64,000 bases of DNA from Vigna angularis (lineage: Eukaryota; Streptophyta; Magnoliopsida; Fabales; Fabaceae): NCBI RefSeq assembly GCF_016808095.1, contig NC_068974.1, positions 33,821,090-33,885,089 of the forward strand, in the 5' to 3' direction. The position numbers were made by a program, and so were the translations under genes. The notes under the pieces were generated by a model, which was not told where the DNA came from, searched no databases, and worked only from the letters and a program-made list of their open reading frames with translations. Shown here piece after piece: positions 22,077-34,400 of this stretch (the stretch's first letter is position 1; each line of letters begins with the position of its first letter).

Positions 22077-23329
22077 AGGAGGTAAGTTCCCTCATACTTT
22101 TTCTTTGCATTTTATATATAAGGTATACATTGAGGACAATGCATAGTTTAAGTGTGGGGGTGTGGGGAAACAATTAATTTTGTTTCCTATTTTGTTTGTT
22201 TTGAATAAATATTTGCATTGGATTTGAGAGTTTGAATCAGTAACTGGAATGATCATGAATTGAAAAAAAAAATGAGTCATGTTGATATGAGTAAAGTGCT
22301 TCTATGATTTGCCGATTGAGTTAACTTGAGAATTTCCTGATTAAATCTTTTGTGAAAGAAATTTGAACCATGTGAGTTTTGAACTTAATGTTAAGGATGG
22401 ACCACCATGTGCTATACCTATTTTATTTGTGTGAATTGCCCATGTTTTGTTGATACTCTAGTAGTTAGCTTGATTCTATGTTGTGCAACTGAGGTGAATA
22501 TGCATGATTTGATATGATTGAGGCATTTCTTGTTTTAGCTACTTGGCCAAATAAACTTGTCCTAACATTAATCCATTGAAACCCTCTTTGAGCCTTAAGC
22601 CTATTTTTCTTGTTCCCAGTCGTTGTCAAATGAGGAAAGAAGAAAAATCATATGTTCCTTACCTTAGGAAAGAAGGAGTAATGGATTCTGTTAGAAGTAA
22701 AGTGATGAATAAGTGTGAGGGTGAGTACCTCACCCACAAAACAATAACAAGGGTAAAAAGGAAGATGAAAAATTGAAGTCTAAAAAAAAAAGAGGAAAAG
22801 AAGAAGAAAGAAAAGTAATTCTTCCTTAAAAGAGCAAGAAATAGATTTGTTTTTGAAATCAAATATCATTACTCTTTCTATGTCAATTTCAAAAGCTCAG
22901 AAATCCCAAGAAAATTTCCTACCTTTGCCTTGGCCTCAATACAACCTTTCAAAAGTCTGCATGATCAGTAATTGCATGTTTTCTGAAGTGTGTGAATGTT
23001 AGAGTCTTGCTAAATATCAAGGGTGTCTACTTACATGGGTATTTTGAGTGTAAACACAAGCCAAAAACACGTGAGAGAATTGGAGAGAAATAGATACATG
23101 TTGACTTGAGTGTTGTCTTTCATATTTGATTTTCTTGGGAATTCAAAAAGGTTAACTCATGTGTGAAGAATAAAGTGATTCCATTTGCATGTCCATGACA
23201 AAGTAATGCCCAAATTATTGATCTATGTTTGGTGATGCTCATTCTTTTGATCCAAATGCAAATATAGAATAAAATGACTCAGAACAAAGTCTTGGAATTA
23301 ATCAATTTTGCCCAGGAGTGCAAAAGGAT
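22077..23329 (+). other. Non-coding 3' region of the Athila-like element
   Basis: This 1.25-kb stretch lies where some Athila elements carry an env-like frame. No long frame, signal peptide or transmembrane segment was found. A purine/G-rich tract at 22150-22170 (AAGTGTGGGGGTGTGGGG) repeats the motif of the terminal polypurine tract. Confidence 0.6.
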
Positions 23330-23342
23330 AAGTGTGGGGGTG
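23330..23342 (+). other. Polypurine tract of the Athila-like element
   Basis: AAGTGTGGGGGTG lies directly before the 3' LTR. Confidence 0.75.
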
Positions 23343-25707
23343 TGATGAGTGCATATTTATGCCCACATTTATGTTTGAAAATTAAAATTTTGATGGGATA
23401 ATTGTGTTTAAATGGTTGATTTTAAGTGAATTTGTGATAATTGGAATTATTGGGTTTGGGAAATAAAGAGACGTAAAAAGTAAGTTTTAGCGCATAAATT
23501 ATTCTTGGATGTTCTAATGTTTATTTGTGCAGCTGAGAATATAAGTTTTATTGGTCAAATGGCAATTCAAGGCCCAAAATCAGGTTTTATTTGGAAAATA
23601 ATGTACAGATGGGCCAAACAGACAACTTTTACCCTTGCACCTCCCAATTTCCCTACATACACCCCTCTTCTCTTAAACAGGCCCAAAACTAAGCCAAACA
23701 GTAACCCTATTCTAAATACACCCCCTAAATTTCCTTACCCATACCCCTCCTAAGCTAGAGTCCACCAGATCATGCCACGTCAGCCCTAACCCATGAGCAT
23801 AATCTTCCACCTTCTCCACAGAAACCCTCGCCGCTAGTGCCGTCAGCCGCCGTTCCGCTTCCACCGCTCCCGCCAATGCCGCAAGTCGCCGCCACGGCCA
23901 AAACATCATCTCCTTCCTTTCTCGCCGGCGCATCAACAGACCACCACGGTGCCTCTCCATCCGCGCCGCCACCACGCCGCAAGACCGCTGCCACCTTCCT
24001 TCTCCTTCGCGCAAGGGTTCGAAGCCGCCGCGCCGTTGCCGCGACCACCACTCCCGCCATCACAGCGCCTCTCCTCCTCTGAAATTATCACCATCACGCC
24101 GCTGCCATGACCGGACAATCTTCAGGCCACCATCTTTCTCGTCGCGCCGCCAGCACCAAAGCGCGACATCCATGGCCGCCGCAACGCCACGCTTCTCGCG
24201 CACCATTTACGCAACCATCAACAGTTGCCGTCACTGCCGTGCCACCACCACGCTGTGAACCTTTCCTCCATCACCACATCTCGCACCTGCAAAGAGATAA
24301 ACTCAAGAAACCAGACGCACAGGGAAAGCTCGAACAAATTCGAAACGGAACACCATTCTTCTCCAACAACAAGCGGCAACGGTAAGCCTTTGCCAAATAT
24401 GAACCCTAATTTGGGTGAAAGGGGCTGACACGTGTCAGCACCTCATTGGTTCGTCTTCCTCTGGTCAAAGCTGGTCAACAAGCCTTCTCTGGTCAAAGTC
24501 TGGTCAACTGAGGGGCTTTCTTGCAATTTCAGAAACTCAGAAGGGGCTAAAGTGCAGATAGAGGAAATTTCAGGGCATTTGTGCAATTTTGGAAATTCAG
24601 AAAAGTTAAAAGATAAAATTCAGTTGTTGAATTAATTTAATTTGGGAATATCAACCAAAAATATCTTCCAAATAATGTTATAATTATCTAAATCTTTTAG
24701 TTATTTGGAAGATATAAGATAAAAGATTCTATCAACTGAATACTCAGAGTCCAAGCCCGATCAAGCCCTATATAAAGAGACCCAGAGACTTCACTTAGGG
24801 AATTCATTCTCTCATACTCCTCTCACTTTTCTTTCATCGTGTATTCAACTCCATTCATGGAGAGCTAAGCATCTAGGGCTATTCTGCTGTAATTCCTTGA
24901 TGGATTCTGAGGTTACGTTAAGTTAATGCAATTGTTTATTTTGATTATTTATTTAAGTTGTTCTCTCTCTATGTCTTTCATCTCTCTATCTTGTTAAAAG
25001 CAAAGATTTTTGCATCATAATATGTTTCAATCTACATGCATATTGATTATATGAGTTTTAGGGTTTCTAGGTTTAAATTGAGAATCTACTTTGATTTAAT
25101 TTAGGAACTTTCATATGATTAAATGGTTTTTACTATCAATTGAGAATGTACTTTGATTGATTAGTAATAATTTCAACTATAATCAATTGAGAATTTACTT
25201 TGATTGATTAACTTTTAATTTGGTTAGGAGATTTAAGAATAGACATGATTAAACACAATAGAATTTGATTGAGAATGTACTTTGGTTGAATTTATTGTGA
25301 ATAATCTAGAAAGGTTTTGCATTTGAGTGAGAATTTACTTTAGTTAAATGCATGATCGCCCTCAAATTAATTAAGAATGTACTTTAATTAATTTGAAACT
25401 TAAACAATAATCAATTGAACAATTATTCGTGAATAACCAATGATGAATCTATCTTGGAAAAGCAGTGGAATAAGCCTAATTCATCGTTGTTCTTATTTAT
25501 TCTTTAAACACTCTTCAACCATTACTTTTATTCATAAGCATTGCATAGCATTCGTAAGAATCACAGATATTCAAAAGCAATTCCGTGTTCGTTGGGAAAC
25601 GACTCAGGGTTACTTCAACCCTGTCTACTTTCTTGAATACTACTTGGCAATACTGAAGTTGCCTTGAAAAGTAGTATTAATTTGATAGCTTCAACGACGG
25701 CTTATCA
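23343..25707 (+). repeat. 3' LTR of the Athila-like element
   Basis: It is a near copy of 13970-16322. CACTC follows at 25708-25712. Confidence 0.93.
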
Positions 25708-25904
25708 CACTCCTACCTAAATCAAACTCACAACATTGTTAATCCAAATCCAACCTAGACAAACCATGTCATCATTTTCAATTACTATTGCCATATGTTT
25801 TCTTCCGTACTACACACAATTCAATCATCACTGATTTCCTAGGAACATTTCCAAAATGCACACTAAGTATCTAACACCACCATGCATTCGGGAAACATCA
25901 TAAC

Positions 25905-26130
25905 ATCATAGAATATACTATTCTATAAAACACCACGACACCATATAAAACACTACAACTTCATATATAACATTAAAACATCATATAAAAATACCACGAC
26001 TTTCTGTAAAAACACGATAACAACACCATATAAAATACTACAACTTCATATACAACACAAAGCTTCATATAGAAAAACTACGAATTTCTATAAAAATACC
26101 ACGACAATATATAAAATAATACGACTATCA
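25905..26130. repeat. Degenerate short repeat (ACCACGAC / CTTCATATA words)
   Basis: Loosely repeated words such as AACACCACGACACCATATAA and ACTACAACTTCATATA recur at about 20-40 bp. No gene is seen from 25713 to 26203. Confidence 0.6.
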
Positions 26131-26203
26131 CCAATAACTACTATATTTCTTGTACTCTGACCCCTCAACCTGTTTACCAAAACAGAGTTTACTTACCAAA
26201 GTA

Positions 26204-26324
26204 TGTTGGAAGTCCTACATCGACTAGAGATAAGGCCAAATTATAATATATAAATGAGATGCAAACCTCACTTTACAAGCCAGTTTTGTGAGATTGAGTT
26301 AGACCTAAAATCTACTTCTTAATA
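26204..26324 (+). mobile_element. Short LTR-like fragment (TRIM-type candidate)
   Basis: It begins TGTTGGAAGTCCTACATCGA and continues to TTTTGTGAGATTGAGTTAG and TCTACTTCTTAATA. This resembles a small LTR repeat that I recall as common in legume gene-rich DNA. No target duplication or partner LTR was found. Confidence 0.45.
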
Positions 26325-27729
26325 AAACAGGACTTTCACTCTCCTTTTAATAAAAAACAGGACCTAAAATCTTGAAGAATTTAAGCACTGCACCTAACCT
26401 AATATTAACTATAAAATTCTCCATGAATTAACCATGTTTCAATAAAACAATCATTATGCTAATATAATTGTCAAACAACAAAAGACACTGCATTAACATA
26501 TATTCCAAGATTTGTTCTCCTAAAGCTTCATGCAATAGAGAGAAAGAAAACGTTTTCAATCCATGAGTCCATCATTAGCTTTCCTACCATATGCGCTTAT
26601 TTTTCTTTCAACAATATTGGGTTATAAAACACCATAGAGAACCTAAAGAAACATGGCAACAATAACACACAAACCACACGAGCAGCACCTTACCGTTCAT
26701 AACACCCATTCAAAGAGCTAAGAAAATATTAAACAAATGCATGAAAAGTTTTAACCTATAATGACTGCACCATATATATTTATATCTTCAAAAGTATGAA
26801 TGAATAAAATAAACAAATGAATAAAAGTTTATCTACCATTTTGTTTTATCTTTTTTTAGAACCTGATGGGCACGTGATTTAGCACTAATGCGTCACAGAA
26901 AATATAAGAGTCAAAACTATACCAAATCACACAATAATGGTACCTCCCCATATCTCTAATATAGTGAAGACTTCTAGATATTCTAGGCCCTCCTAATAGC
27001 TTGTTCCTAACCTTTTTCCTTGACAGAAAATAATTTGTCCTCTCCAACTTCTGCTACAGGGTTCTTTTTATCTCTTTTTCTAATAGTTAGAGTTTCTATT
27101 TTAATATTATATAAATAATAGAGATACCTAACGCTGATGAAATTAATTTTTTTAAAATCTATGTAAAGACCCATCAGTTTCATAATAATATTTAAACATT
27201 ACAACACCACAAAAATATAATTATTCATTTATATATTTTAACAACATAGCCAAATTATATTATACATAATATATAAAATATTATTATAACTATCCCAATC
27301 AATATTAAAACTGTATATCCACAAAAGAAATATTATTCATATAATTATAAATAATATAATAAAAGAAAGCCGCCCCATAAAATATTACTTATAATAATAC
27401 AAAAAAAGTATAACTATTATCACAAGAAATAAGTTATCCCTTTTTTTTCCTAAACTACTTTAATTAACATATTAATTTTACTCTCCCAACTTTAATTAAT
27501 TTTTATAAAACACATGCACAACAATCATTATAAATATTAATTAATACACGCCACACTTGTACATAAAACAAATTGGAAATAGATAATAAACGAATAATAT
27601 CCATAAAGCAAGGATTAAAGAGTTACTTCTAACGCATATCAATGAGCTCTAACCCATTATAGTACACTTCACTTCTATTAACATGTTATTTTTTATTTTA
27701 ATAAATATAATTAGCGTCTAAATCACCTT
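26325..27729. other. AT-rich intergenic DNA
   Basis: No gene, RNA or repeat could be supported. A 63-codon minus-strand frame at 26856-27047 has no recognisable features. Confidence 0.4.
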
Positions 27730-28477
27730 TCTAGATATTTTTTTTTTCAGATCTTACAATATACGTCTATTAAATTAATTATAAAATTATGTTTAAGAAA
27801 AAAAAACTTCAATTTTTTTTAATACTAATATATCTCTATTAAATTATTTATAATTTATATATGAGAATAATATTTAATTAAATTATTATAAGTATCTGTT
27901 AATTTTTATTGATATAAAAATTATATTTAATGATTAAAACCTTTTCTTCATAAATTATAATTTTGATTAGAAACACTTATGAGTTATAAATTTTTAATTT
28001 TTATTAGGCAGAATATTTGGTATGACATGGCATATTATCTGCATTTACTAAGAACTTACCGTCAAAAGATATTCACATTGATCAACTTGTTAAACAACTA
28101 AGAGGTCTTCTTTCACGTTTTTTTTTTTTGAAAAGTATAGAAAAAATGGATTTGACAATAAAATGATTTTTGTTAAAGAAATTTTTTTTGAAATGGATAT
28201 GACGTTAAGTGAAAAAACATATTAATTGTAAAAAGAAACCATTTGATAAGTGTTGATAATTGTAAAATATCTTCAAGAATATTGATTATATTTCTATGTT
28301 GTAGATAAAGCAATCATAACACTTTAAAGTAGATTCAAACAATTTAAAATATATAAAGATATTTTGGTTTTTTATTTAGTGTTTAAAAAATTAAAGTCAC
28401 TATGTACACTTTTGAAAGAAAAATGTTTACATGATAATTTCTTGGATTTTATTGCAAACTATAAATAAAGGTCTAAG

Positions 28478-28880
28478 TAGGGATAATAATGGGGCGGGTC
28501 GGGTACGTGTAGTGCTTATTCGCTACTCGATTCGTCGGATAAAACTGTATCCGTTATCCGATCTGCTATCCGCATGGGTACCCGTTTAAAAAATATCTAC
28601 ATATATTTTAAAACTCGCGAGTACCTACAGATACCTGTAAAAAATAAAAAAAAATATTTAATATATTTTTAAAATAAAATTACAAAAAAAATATATAATA
28701 TAATATAAATTAAATTAAATTAAATATAAATTAAATTTTAATTTTAATTAAATTTAATCTAATAAAATATAATTTTATTTTATTTTTAATTAAATTTAAC
28801 CTAATAAAATATTATTTTATTTTATTTTTAATTAAATTTAATTAAAAAATATATAAATTATTAAACTTTTTTAATTTAAG
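28478..28880 (+). mobile_element. Short hAT-like element, decayed
   Basis: It starts TAGGGATAATAATGGGGCGG followed by GTAC/CCGTTATCCG words typical of a plant hAT-derived MITE, then a long AT-rich body. The paralogous blocks near 45320 and 56220 read straight through the insertion point, giving empty sites. The flanks GGTCTAAG and AATTTAAG could be a decayed 8-bp duplication. Confidence 0.55.
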
Positions 28881-29541
28881 GTATGATTATTAAGACATGT
28901 ATCAGTGCATTTAATATCCTTTCCTATGTCACCTAGTAACTTTATTATGAGAATACATTTTACAGGTACATCGAGAAAATGTTGGATGAACATAAAACCT
29001 TAAAGACCGAACAAACAAGAAAAAAGAACAAACCAAGACAAAGTTATCCAAAAATTGACACTACTTGACCGGTCCATATCAAAACATTGAATCCATATCA
29101 AAACATTGATGAATTTAATTTATTTTATAGTTAAATATCTGAGAGAAAATTATAAGTTTAGAAAATAATAAACTAATTAACAATCTTGATTATATAAATA
29201 ATATATTCTTTTTCAAGTGTATATATAAGTTATAGAACAATGTTAATATCAATTGTTTCAGTTGAAACGAATTTCTCAAAACTAAAAAAAGTTATTTAAA
29301 ATTAGTGATATATCAACAAACGAATTAATCTTATTATCAATTAAAAAAGTATTAAATTAAATTAATTACACTTTAATAGACAATTTTAAAAAAAATAGCT
29401 CAATAATTTTAAATAAAAAAAATTATTCTTAAATTTATTTTATTCCTCCCAACGTGAAATTCTATTCACCTTATTACATCAAGGATGAATCTCATTACAC
29501 CCAACACTTTTTCATGAATATTCGAATAAGACAAATGTATA

Positions 29542-29931
29542 CTAAATGGTTGGGCACTTCTGTAGACAAGAATCCATCACTTCAGACACAACACCGCTAC
29601 CATCTGACATACAAATGAATCATTAGAAATACAAAAAAACATATTAACTGAAATATGAAAAATATAAGAGCAATGTTGTAAAAGTTTGAATACCAATTTT
29701 GATTTTTATGAACTTGTTAACCCCACAACGAGTAATGCACTCGGAAGCTTCTTTAGACAGTTTTGGACACTTTGCAACACAAATAGCAAAACATATTGGA
29801 TAAGCAATATTAGCTAGAAGACAATCTATCCCACATTTAGCACGACATGTTAGTTCAGCTGCTTCTGAGAAGCACAACATCATCATTATCACAACAACAA
29901 CACCAACATTTTTCATCTCATTCTTTACCAT
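29542..29931 (-). CDS. Secreted cysteine-rich peptide, thionin-like (two exons)
   Basis: Exon 1 is 29694-29931 and exon 2 is 29542-29603, read on the minus strand. The 90-bp intron (29604-29693) starts GTATTC and ends GTCAG. The product is 99 residues. Residues 1-25 form a hydrophobic signal peptide ending near SEAA. The mature part has ten cysteines: CX3CX3C (29, 33, 37), X9, CX3CX3C (47, 51, 55), X9, CX3C (65, 69), then CX3C (92, 96) from exon 2. The i/i+4 spacing suggests disulphide-stapled helices. It resembles the plant thionin-like (PR-13-related) secreted family, so a defence or signalling role is inferred, not shown. Without splicing the frame runs into intron sequence and loses the last pair of cysteines. 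Confidence 0.75.
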
Positions 29932-30014
29932 AACTTCTTTTCAACCCTCTACTAAATCAAAATTTTTTCTACAACTTAAATTTTTGGTGTGTATTTTAAG
30001 GGAAGCTAAACATG

Positions 30015-30022
30015 CTTATATA
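30015..30022 (-). promoter_or_regulatory. TATA box of the cysteine-rich gene
   Basis: TATATAAG on the minus strand is 84 bp upstream of the start codon. The same box at the same distance precedes the copy at 56535-56921. Confidence 0.65.
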
Positions 30023-30884
30023 TGCATAAAATAACTCCCAAATTTAGAATTATATCAATGATATTAATGAGATTTATCTTATTTGCATTTTTTTATTGAT
30101 GGATATTGAAACTTATTAATGAATCGTTGAGGTTCATTGACCATGATAAAGAAATTGAAACTTATTAATGAATAGTCGAGGTTCACTGACTTTGATAAAG
30201 AAAGGGTCAATTTAATTTAATAAAAACAATTAAGAGAAAAAGAATATCCCTTTTAATCTAAGAATATTCGCTTATATATTTTCAACACTTGACTCATGTC
30301 TAATTTATAAGTTTAATATTTGTCTCTTATAAAGTTAATATTTAAGTTTAAACTAAGAATATTGGTTAATCCAATTTTACTACTTGACTAACGTGATGTA
30401 ATAAGATATAAGATTTTACATTATAACAGTAAAAAAAATCATTTTTTAAATGATTTTTCTTTTAGAAGGATCTTAAAATTAATGGGACATGGACTTAAAA
30501 AAACAAATTAGACATTATATTATAAATTTTAAAACGATTTTATATATATTAGTGAAAAGATATGTAATAGATACATTTATGTTTACTTTTTTTATAATAA
30601 TAAAATTATTATTATTGTTATTAGTATAAATGTAAAATTAAATATAAATCATTACTATAATTTTATTGAAAATCATTTTTATTTATTTATAAGTAATTTT
30701 TTAATTAAAAAATAGTTAAATATAAAAAAGTCAAATAAAAAGTGGTTAAATTTAAAAAAGTAATAAATTTAAAAAAATATGATAAATAATTTTTTAAATT
30801 TAGAAAATCAAAAAATATTTAAAAGATAAAATTGAAAAATAAATGTGAACACTAAATAAAAAACTCTCTTTTAATTATAGATAC

Positions 30885-33421
30885 TGTAACATCCCAAAAT
30901 ACAGTAATTACCATAATCAGAATTAATTACATTAAACCAATAAAACAGTGCAGTCTTTACATTTCTAAACGAGCGACAAAAGCCGAACGGCTTAAAATAC
31001 AGAAAATAATCGAACGCGATAAAGACAGGAGTTCAGAGGCGAACGGTCTTACAAAACTATGACCGAACGTCCAAAAATAAATCTAACAGACAACAAAAGA
31101 AAACACGCGAGCGCTCTAAGGCTCGGCTTTAACTTCCACTTCCACCAGATTTGCGTCTTCCAAATTTTCTTCTTCTAGCACCTCTTTCAGTGTCGCACCT
31201 CCATCTGCTCACATCCACAACGGATGATCATTGCAATGACAGGACGAACGTACAAAGACACACCGACAACACAAGGAAAACGAAAGGGTAAGCTTAAGTA
31301 ATTTAATTCATACGTCAACACATACACTAACATTTCAATTCATTCAAACTCATAACTCAACATATAACATCATCCAACATATATTTATATATATACTAGA
31401 CCGACCGTCCGGACTGTATGAATCTGTGTAGTTACAAGCGTCCTTGCACCCGAGTGATGTAGTAACTGGGATACACCAAACAGCTGCCACTCGAGGTCAG
31501 TCCGTTCTTACATCGCCCATGTTAACTTATGGACTAAGGACCTCCTGCCGTTCCCACACATGACATACTTCCTCTACATGAAGATAGTACTCACGGAACA
31601 TCAGGATGGACAGCGAGTCTTAACTTATCCACAGTCATACTTTACCAAATTTAATATTCAATATATATAAGAGTCGTTCCTCCATGGAACGCTCGTTCAA
31701 ATACCACAATCATAATTTCAATTCTTATAGTGTTCGCACATCTTAATACTTCCTTTTATTTACATTTGCATTCTATGTTCCACTTCCATAAAAAGACGAG
31801 CGTTCAATCCTCTACATAACGAGGACGAACGTCAAGAGTGAGACCGAAAGATCTTCTTTTCAAAAAGAATAAAGCTGACGCATTTTACATGACGAACGTG
31901 ACTTCTACTAGAATCAGTTGAGTGAACCGACTCTTAGAGATATAACATAAATGTTTCAGAATAATTTAGGTTCAAAAACTTTAGACCAAATTCAAATGGA
32001 TAAAGATACAAAAAGACGATTATTTAGTTATCCTGAGGACAATTTGTTTAACAGGATCGACTGCCAGTCAATGACCGAAAGCGAATATTCATTTACTGAT
32101 AATTTGAGACGAACGCTATTTACGTACGTTCTGAAATCAAAGGTATGGACGAGCGTTCGGTATAATACCGTACACTTCTTAGGACGAACGCTAGATATAA
32201 GATCGAGCGCTATTTAGGACGAACGCTTGGTGTAAGACCGAGCGCTATTTAAAGTATAAGGGCATAATTTTGAATTTATTTAAGTTAAGGTATCCGATAT
32301 CACTATGCTGAGCCGAACGCTGAAACATAGTATTTCAAATGAGGACGCTCGTTCTCGGACAGAATTCTTCCCAAATGAAAGAATTCCACTCTAAGTCATT
32401 TTTAGAGAAACCGAACGGTATAAGACCGTACGATGACGAACGTATTTTATCATATGATAGAATCATTATATTCAGATTTTCATCTTCATCTAACTCAACA
32501 TTTCTCATACGATTCATAATCTTATAATTTCATATCCATCGTTAATTCACATACTTTATAAAATTCATCATATTAACAAATTAAACTATACAACAATCAT
32601 ACATCTTTCACTCCATACGTATCCAAATCAACATGCAGTTAAACCAACAAAATCATATTCATCACAACAGCGATCGTTCATAACAATTCAATCAGCATAC
32701 AGTTCATGCATTCTATTTCTATCATACTTGCACACAATCATCTACGTATAAACTAAATTATTAAGCTTTCCTTACCTGGATAGCAGTGTACTCCCAAAAA
32801 GCAAGTTTTAGCGCGTCCTCTAACAGCGTCCTACCCTCAGGTTTCGCTCAACAACTTTCACTTAATCTAAAACACCAGAATCATAAACAACTCAGACCTA
32901 TAACCCATGCATGCAACCAGAACTAGGGTTCGCATGAAACCAAATGGACGAACGGTTAGCGACGAGAACTTACCAGTTCCGATCCAAATTCTGTTCGGTC
33001 CAGAATGATGCTCACGTCTCTAGGAACGTTTCTACGGTTCTGAAACGTGATCGGAGACGAAGATGATGAGTTACAGTAGAGAGAAGGTGAACTGGTTCTA
33101 GAGAGAAGTTAGAGAAAATGAAGGGTTGGGTTCTGAGGAAGAAGAAGAGTGCGTGCAGGTGAGAGAGAGTTTTTCGAAACTCAGTTTTGTTAATTTCCAC
33201 GCCCAAACGAACGAGCGTCTCCTCTGCTGACACCTGCACTCCCACTTCTGATTTCCGAAACTTCTAACGTGACACGTGGCGCTCGTGCATGCAGTGCAAA
33301 GTGCGTTTTTAATGCACTGGACGTGTGGCGTGGTGCATTTATGGAAGCTGACAGGTGACTCAACAGTGTATTAATTGAGATTAGACAGTATAATCATGGT
33401 TTAATTTTCTGAGGTCTCACA
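30885..33421 (-). mobile_element. Solo LTR, copy B (2537 bp)
   Basis: It begins TGTAACATCCC and ends GGTCTCACA, with an exact GATAC on both sides (30880-30884 and 33422-33426). No internal genes are present, which is the product of LTR-LTR recombination. Read on the minus strand it is the relative of 5826-7821, sharing the CGTTCGTCC word and the GGAACGGCAGGAGG segment. Small frames inside it are not considered genes. Confidence 0.88.
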
Positions 33422-33426
33422 GATAC

Positions 33427-33614
33427 AGATATTATATCTTCCATCAACGTTAAAATAAATTTGATAAATAATGATTTTAATATAAAAAATTAAAATATAT
33501 TTCAAAGTAAAATTGAAAAATAAATGTGAACACTAAATAAAGAATCTCTTTCATTTATGGATACAGATATTATAACTTTCATAACGTTAAAATACAAAAA
33601 TAAAAAAAGTTATA
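33427..33614. other. AT-rich flank with a local duplication
   Basis: About 70 bp containing AAAATTGAAAAATAAATGTG (33508-33527) repeats 30827-30884 and again ends GGATACAGATATTATA, so the target region of copy B is partly duplicated. Confidence 0.6.
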
Positions 33615-33766
33615 TGTGACATTCGTAATCTCACACTTGATGATTCATAATTGATATATTGTAGCATTACATTTAAGGTAACATCCCATAATCTTACGCT
33701 TCATAATATATTGTAGCATCACATTTAAGGTAACATCCCTTAATCTTACGCTTCATAATTTATAAT

Positions 33767-33768
<2 letters not shown>

Positions 33769-33841
<73 letters not shown>
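33769..33841. repeat. (AT)n microsatellite
   Basis: About 36 AT dinucleotides inside the solo LTR. Confidence 0.95.
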
Positions 33842-33843
<2 letters not shown>

Positions 33844-34049
33844 AAATTCAGATTTCAACTATAAACTCATAAATATAACTCAAATTCTTTTAATTTATTC
33901 TTCTATCTTTTTTTTCATTGGCACCGGATCAGACGACATTCCTCTATCTGCTCCCGTATAACGAATTATACGATCATCGCACATACACAAACACAAACAC
34001 AAACAAGTAGGGTGAGCTAACATGCAACCAATCATTTATAAAACATGCA

Positions 34050-34400
34050 TAATTACTTTGATACACTCAACAAACCTCATATAATAATTATGTCAGACAC
34101 CCTCATACCATCATACAACAATCACATCATAGATATACTCAACAAACCTCATATAATAATTATGTCAGACACCCTCATACCATCATACAACAATCACATC
34201 ATAGATATTCATCCATTACTTTGATACACTCAACAAACCTCATATAATAATTATGTCAGACACCCTCATACCATCATACAACAATCACATCATAGATATT
34301 CATCCATTACTTTGATACACTCAACAAACCTCATATAATAATTATGTCAGACACCCTCATACCATCATACAACAATCGCATCATTGATACTCATGCCATC
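34050..34400. repeat. 91-bp minisatellite
   Basis: The word AACAAACCTC recurs at 34069, 34141, 34232 and 34323, giving spacings of 72, 91 and 91 bp. The related LTR at 46919-49185 has a matching array at 48600-48900 on the other strand. Confidence 0.88.

Larger units (their letters stand above)
13970..25707 (+). mobile_element. Ty3/gypsy LTR retrotransposon, Athila-like
   Basis: Two LTRs of about 2.35 kb (13970-16322 and 23343-25707) begin TGATGAGTGC and end GGCTTATCA. CACTC lies directly before (13965-13969) and directly after (25708-25712). The primer site is of the tRNA-Asp type used by Athila/Tat elements. Domain order is gag, protease, RT, RNase H, integrase, which is Ty3/gypsy. DLGASI in protease and FMDDFSVYG in RT, with no chromodomain after integrase, point to Athila and not chromoviruses. 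The LTRs are almost identical, so it is young despite one frameshift and two stops. Confidence 0.9.
27730..30840. repeat. Duplicated block, unit 1 (carries intact cysteine-rich gene)
   Basis: It matches 44380-46860 and 53160-57360 in order: an AAATTAATTATAAAATTATG region, a GTGTTTAAAAAATTAAAGTCA segment, the 3' flank of the gene, the gene on the minus strand, its promoter, and a downstream AT-rich tail. An hAT-like insert at 28478-28880 and a solo LTR at 30885 are later additions. Confidence 0.8.

Noticed and set aside
29542..29931. Classical defensin or nodule-specific cysteine-rich peptide
   Set aside because: The regular CX3C spacing and the ten cysteines do not fit the defensin or four/six-cysteine nodule patterns.
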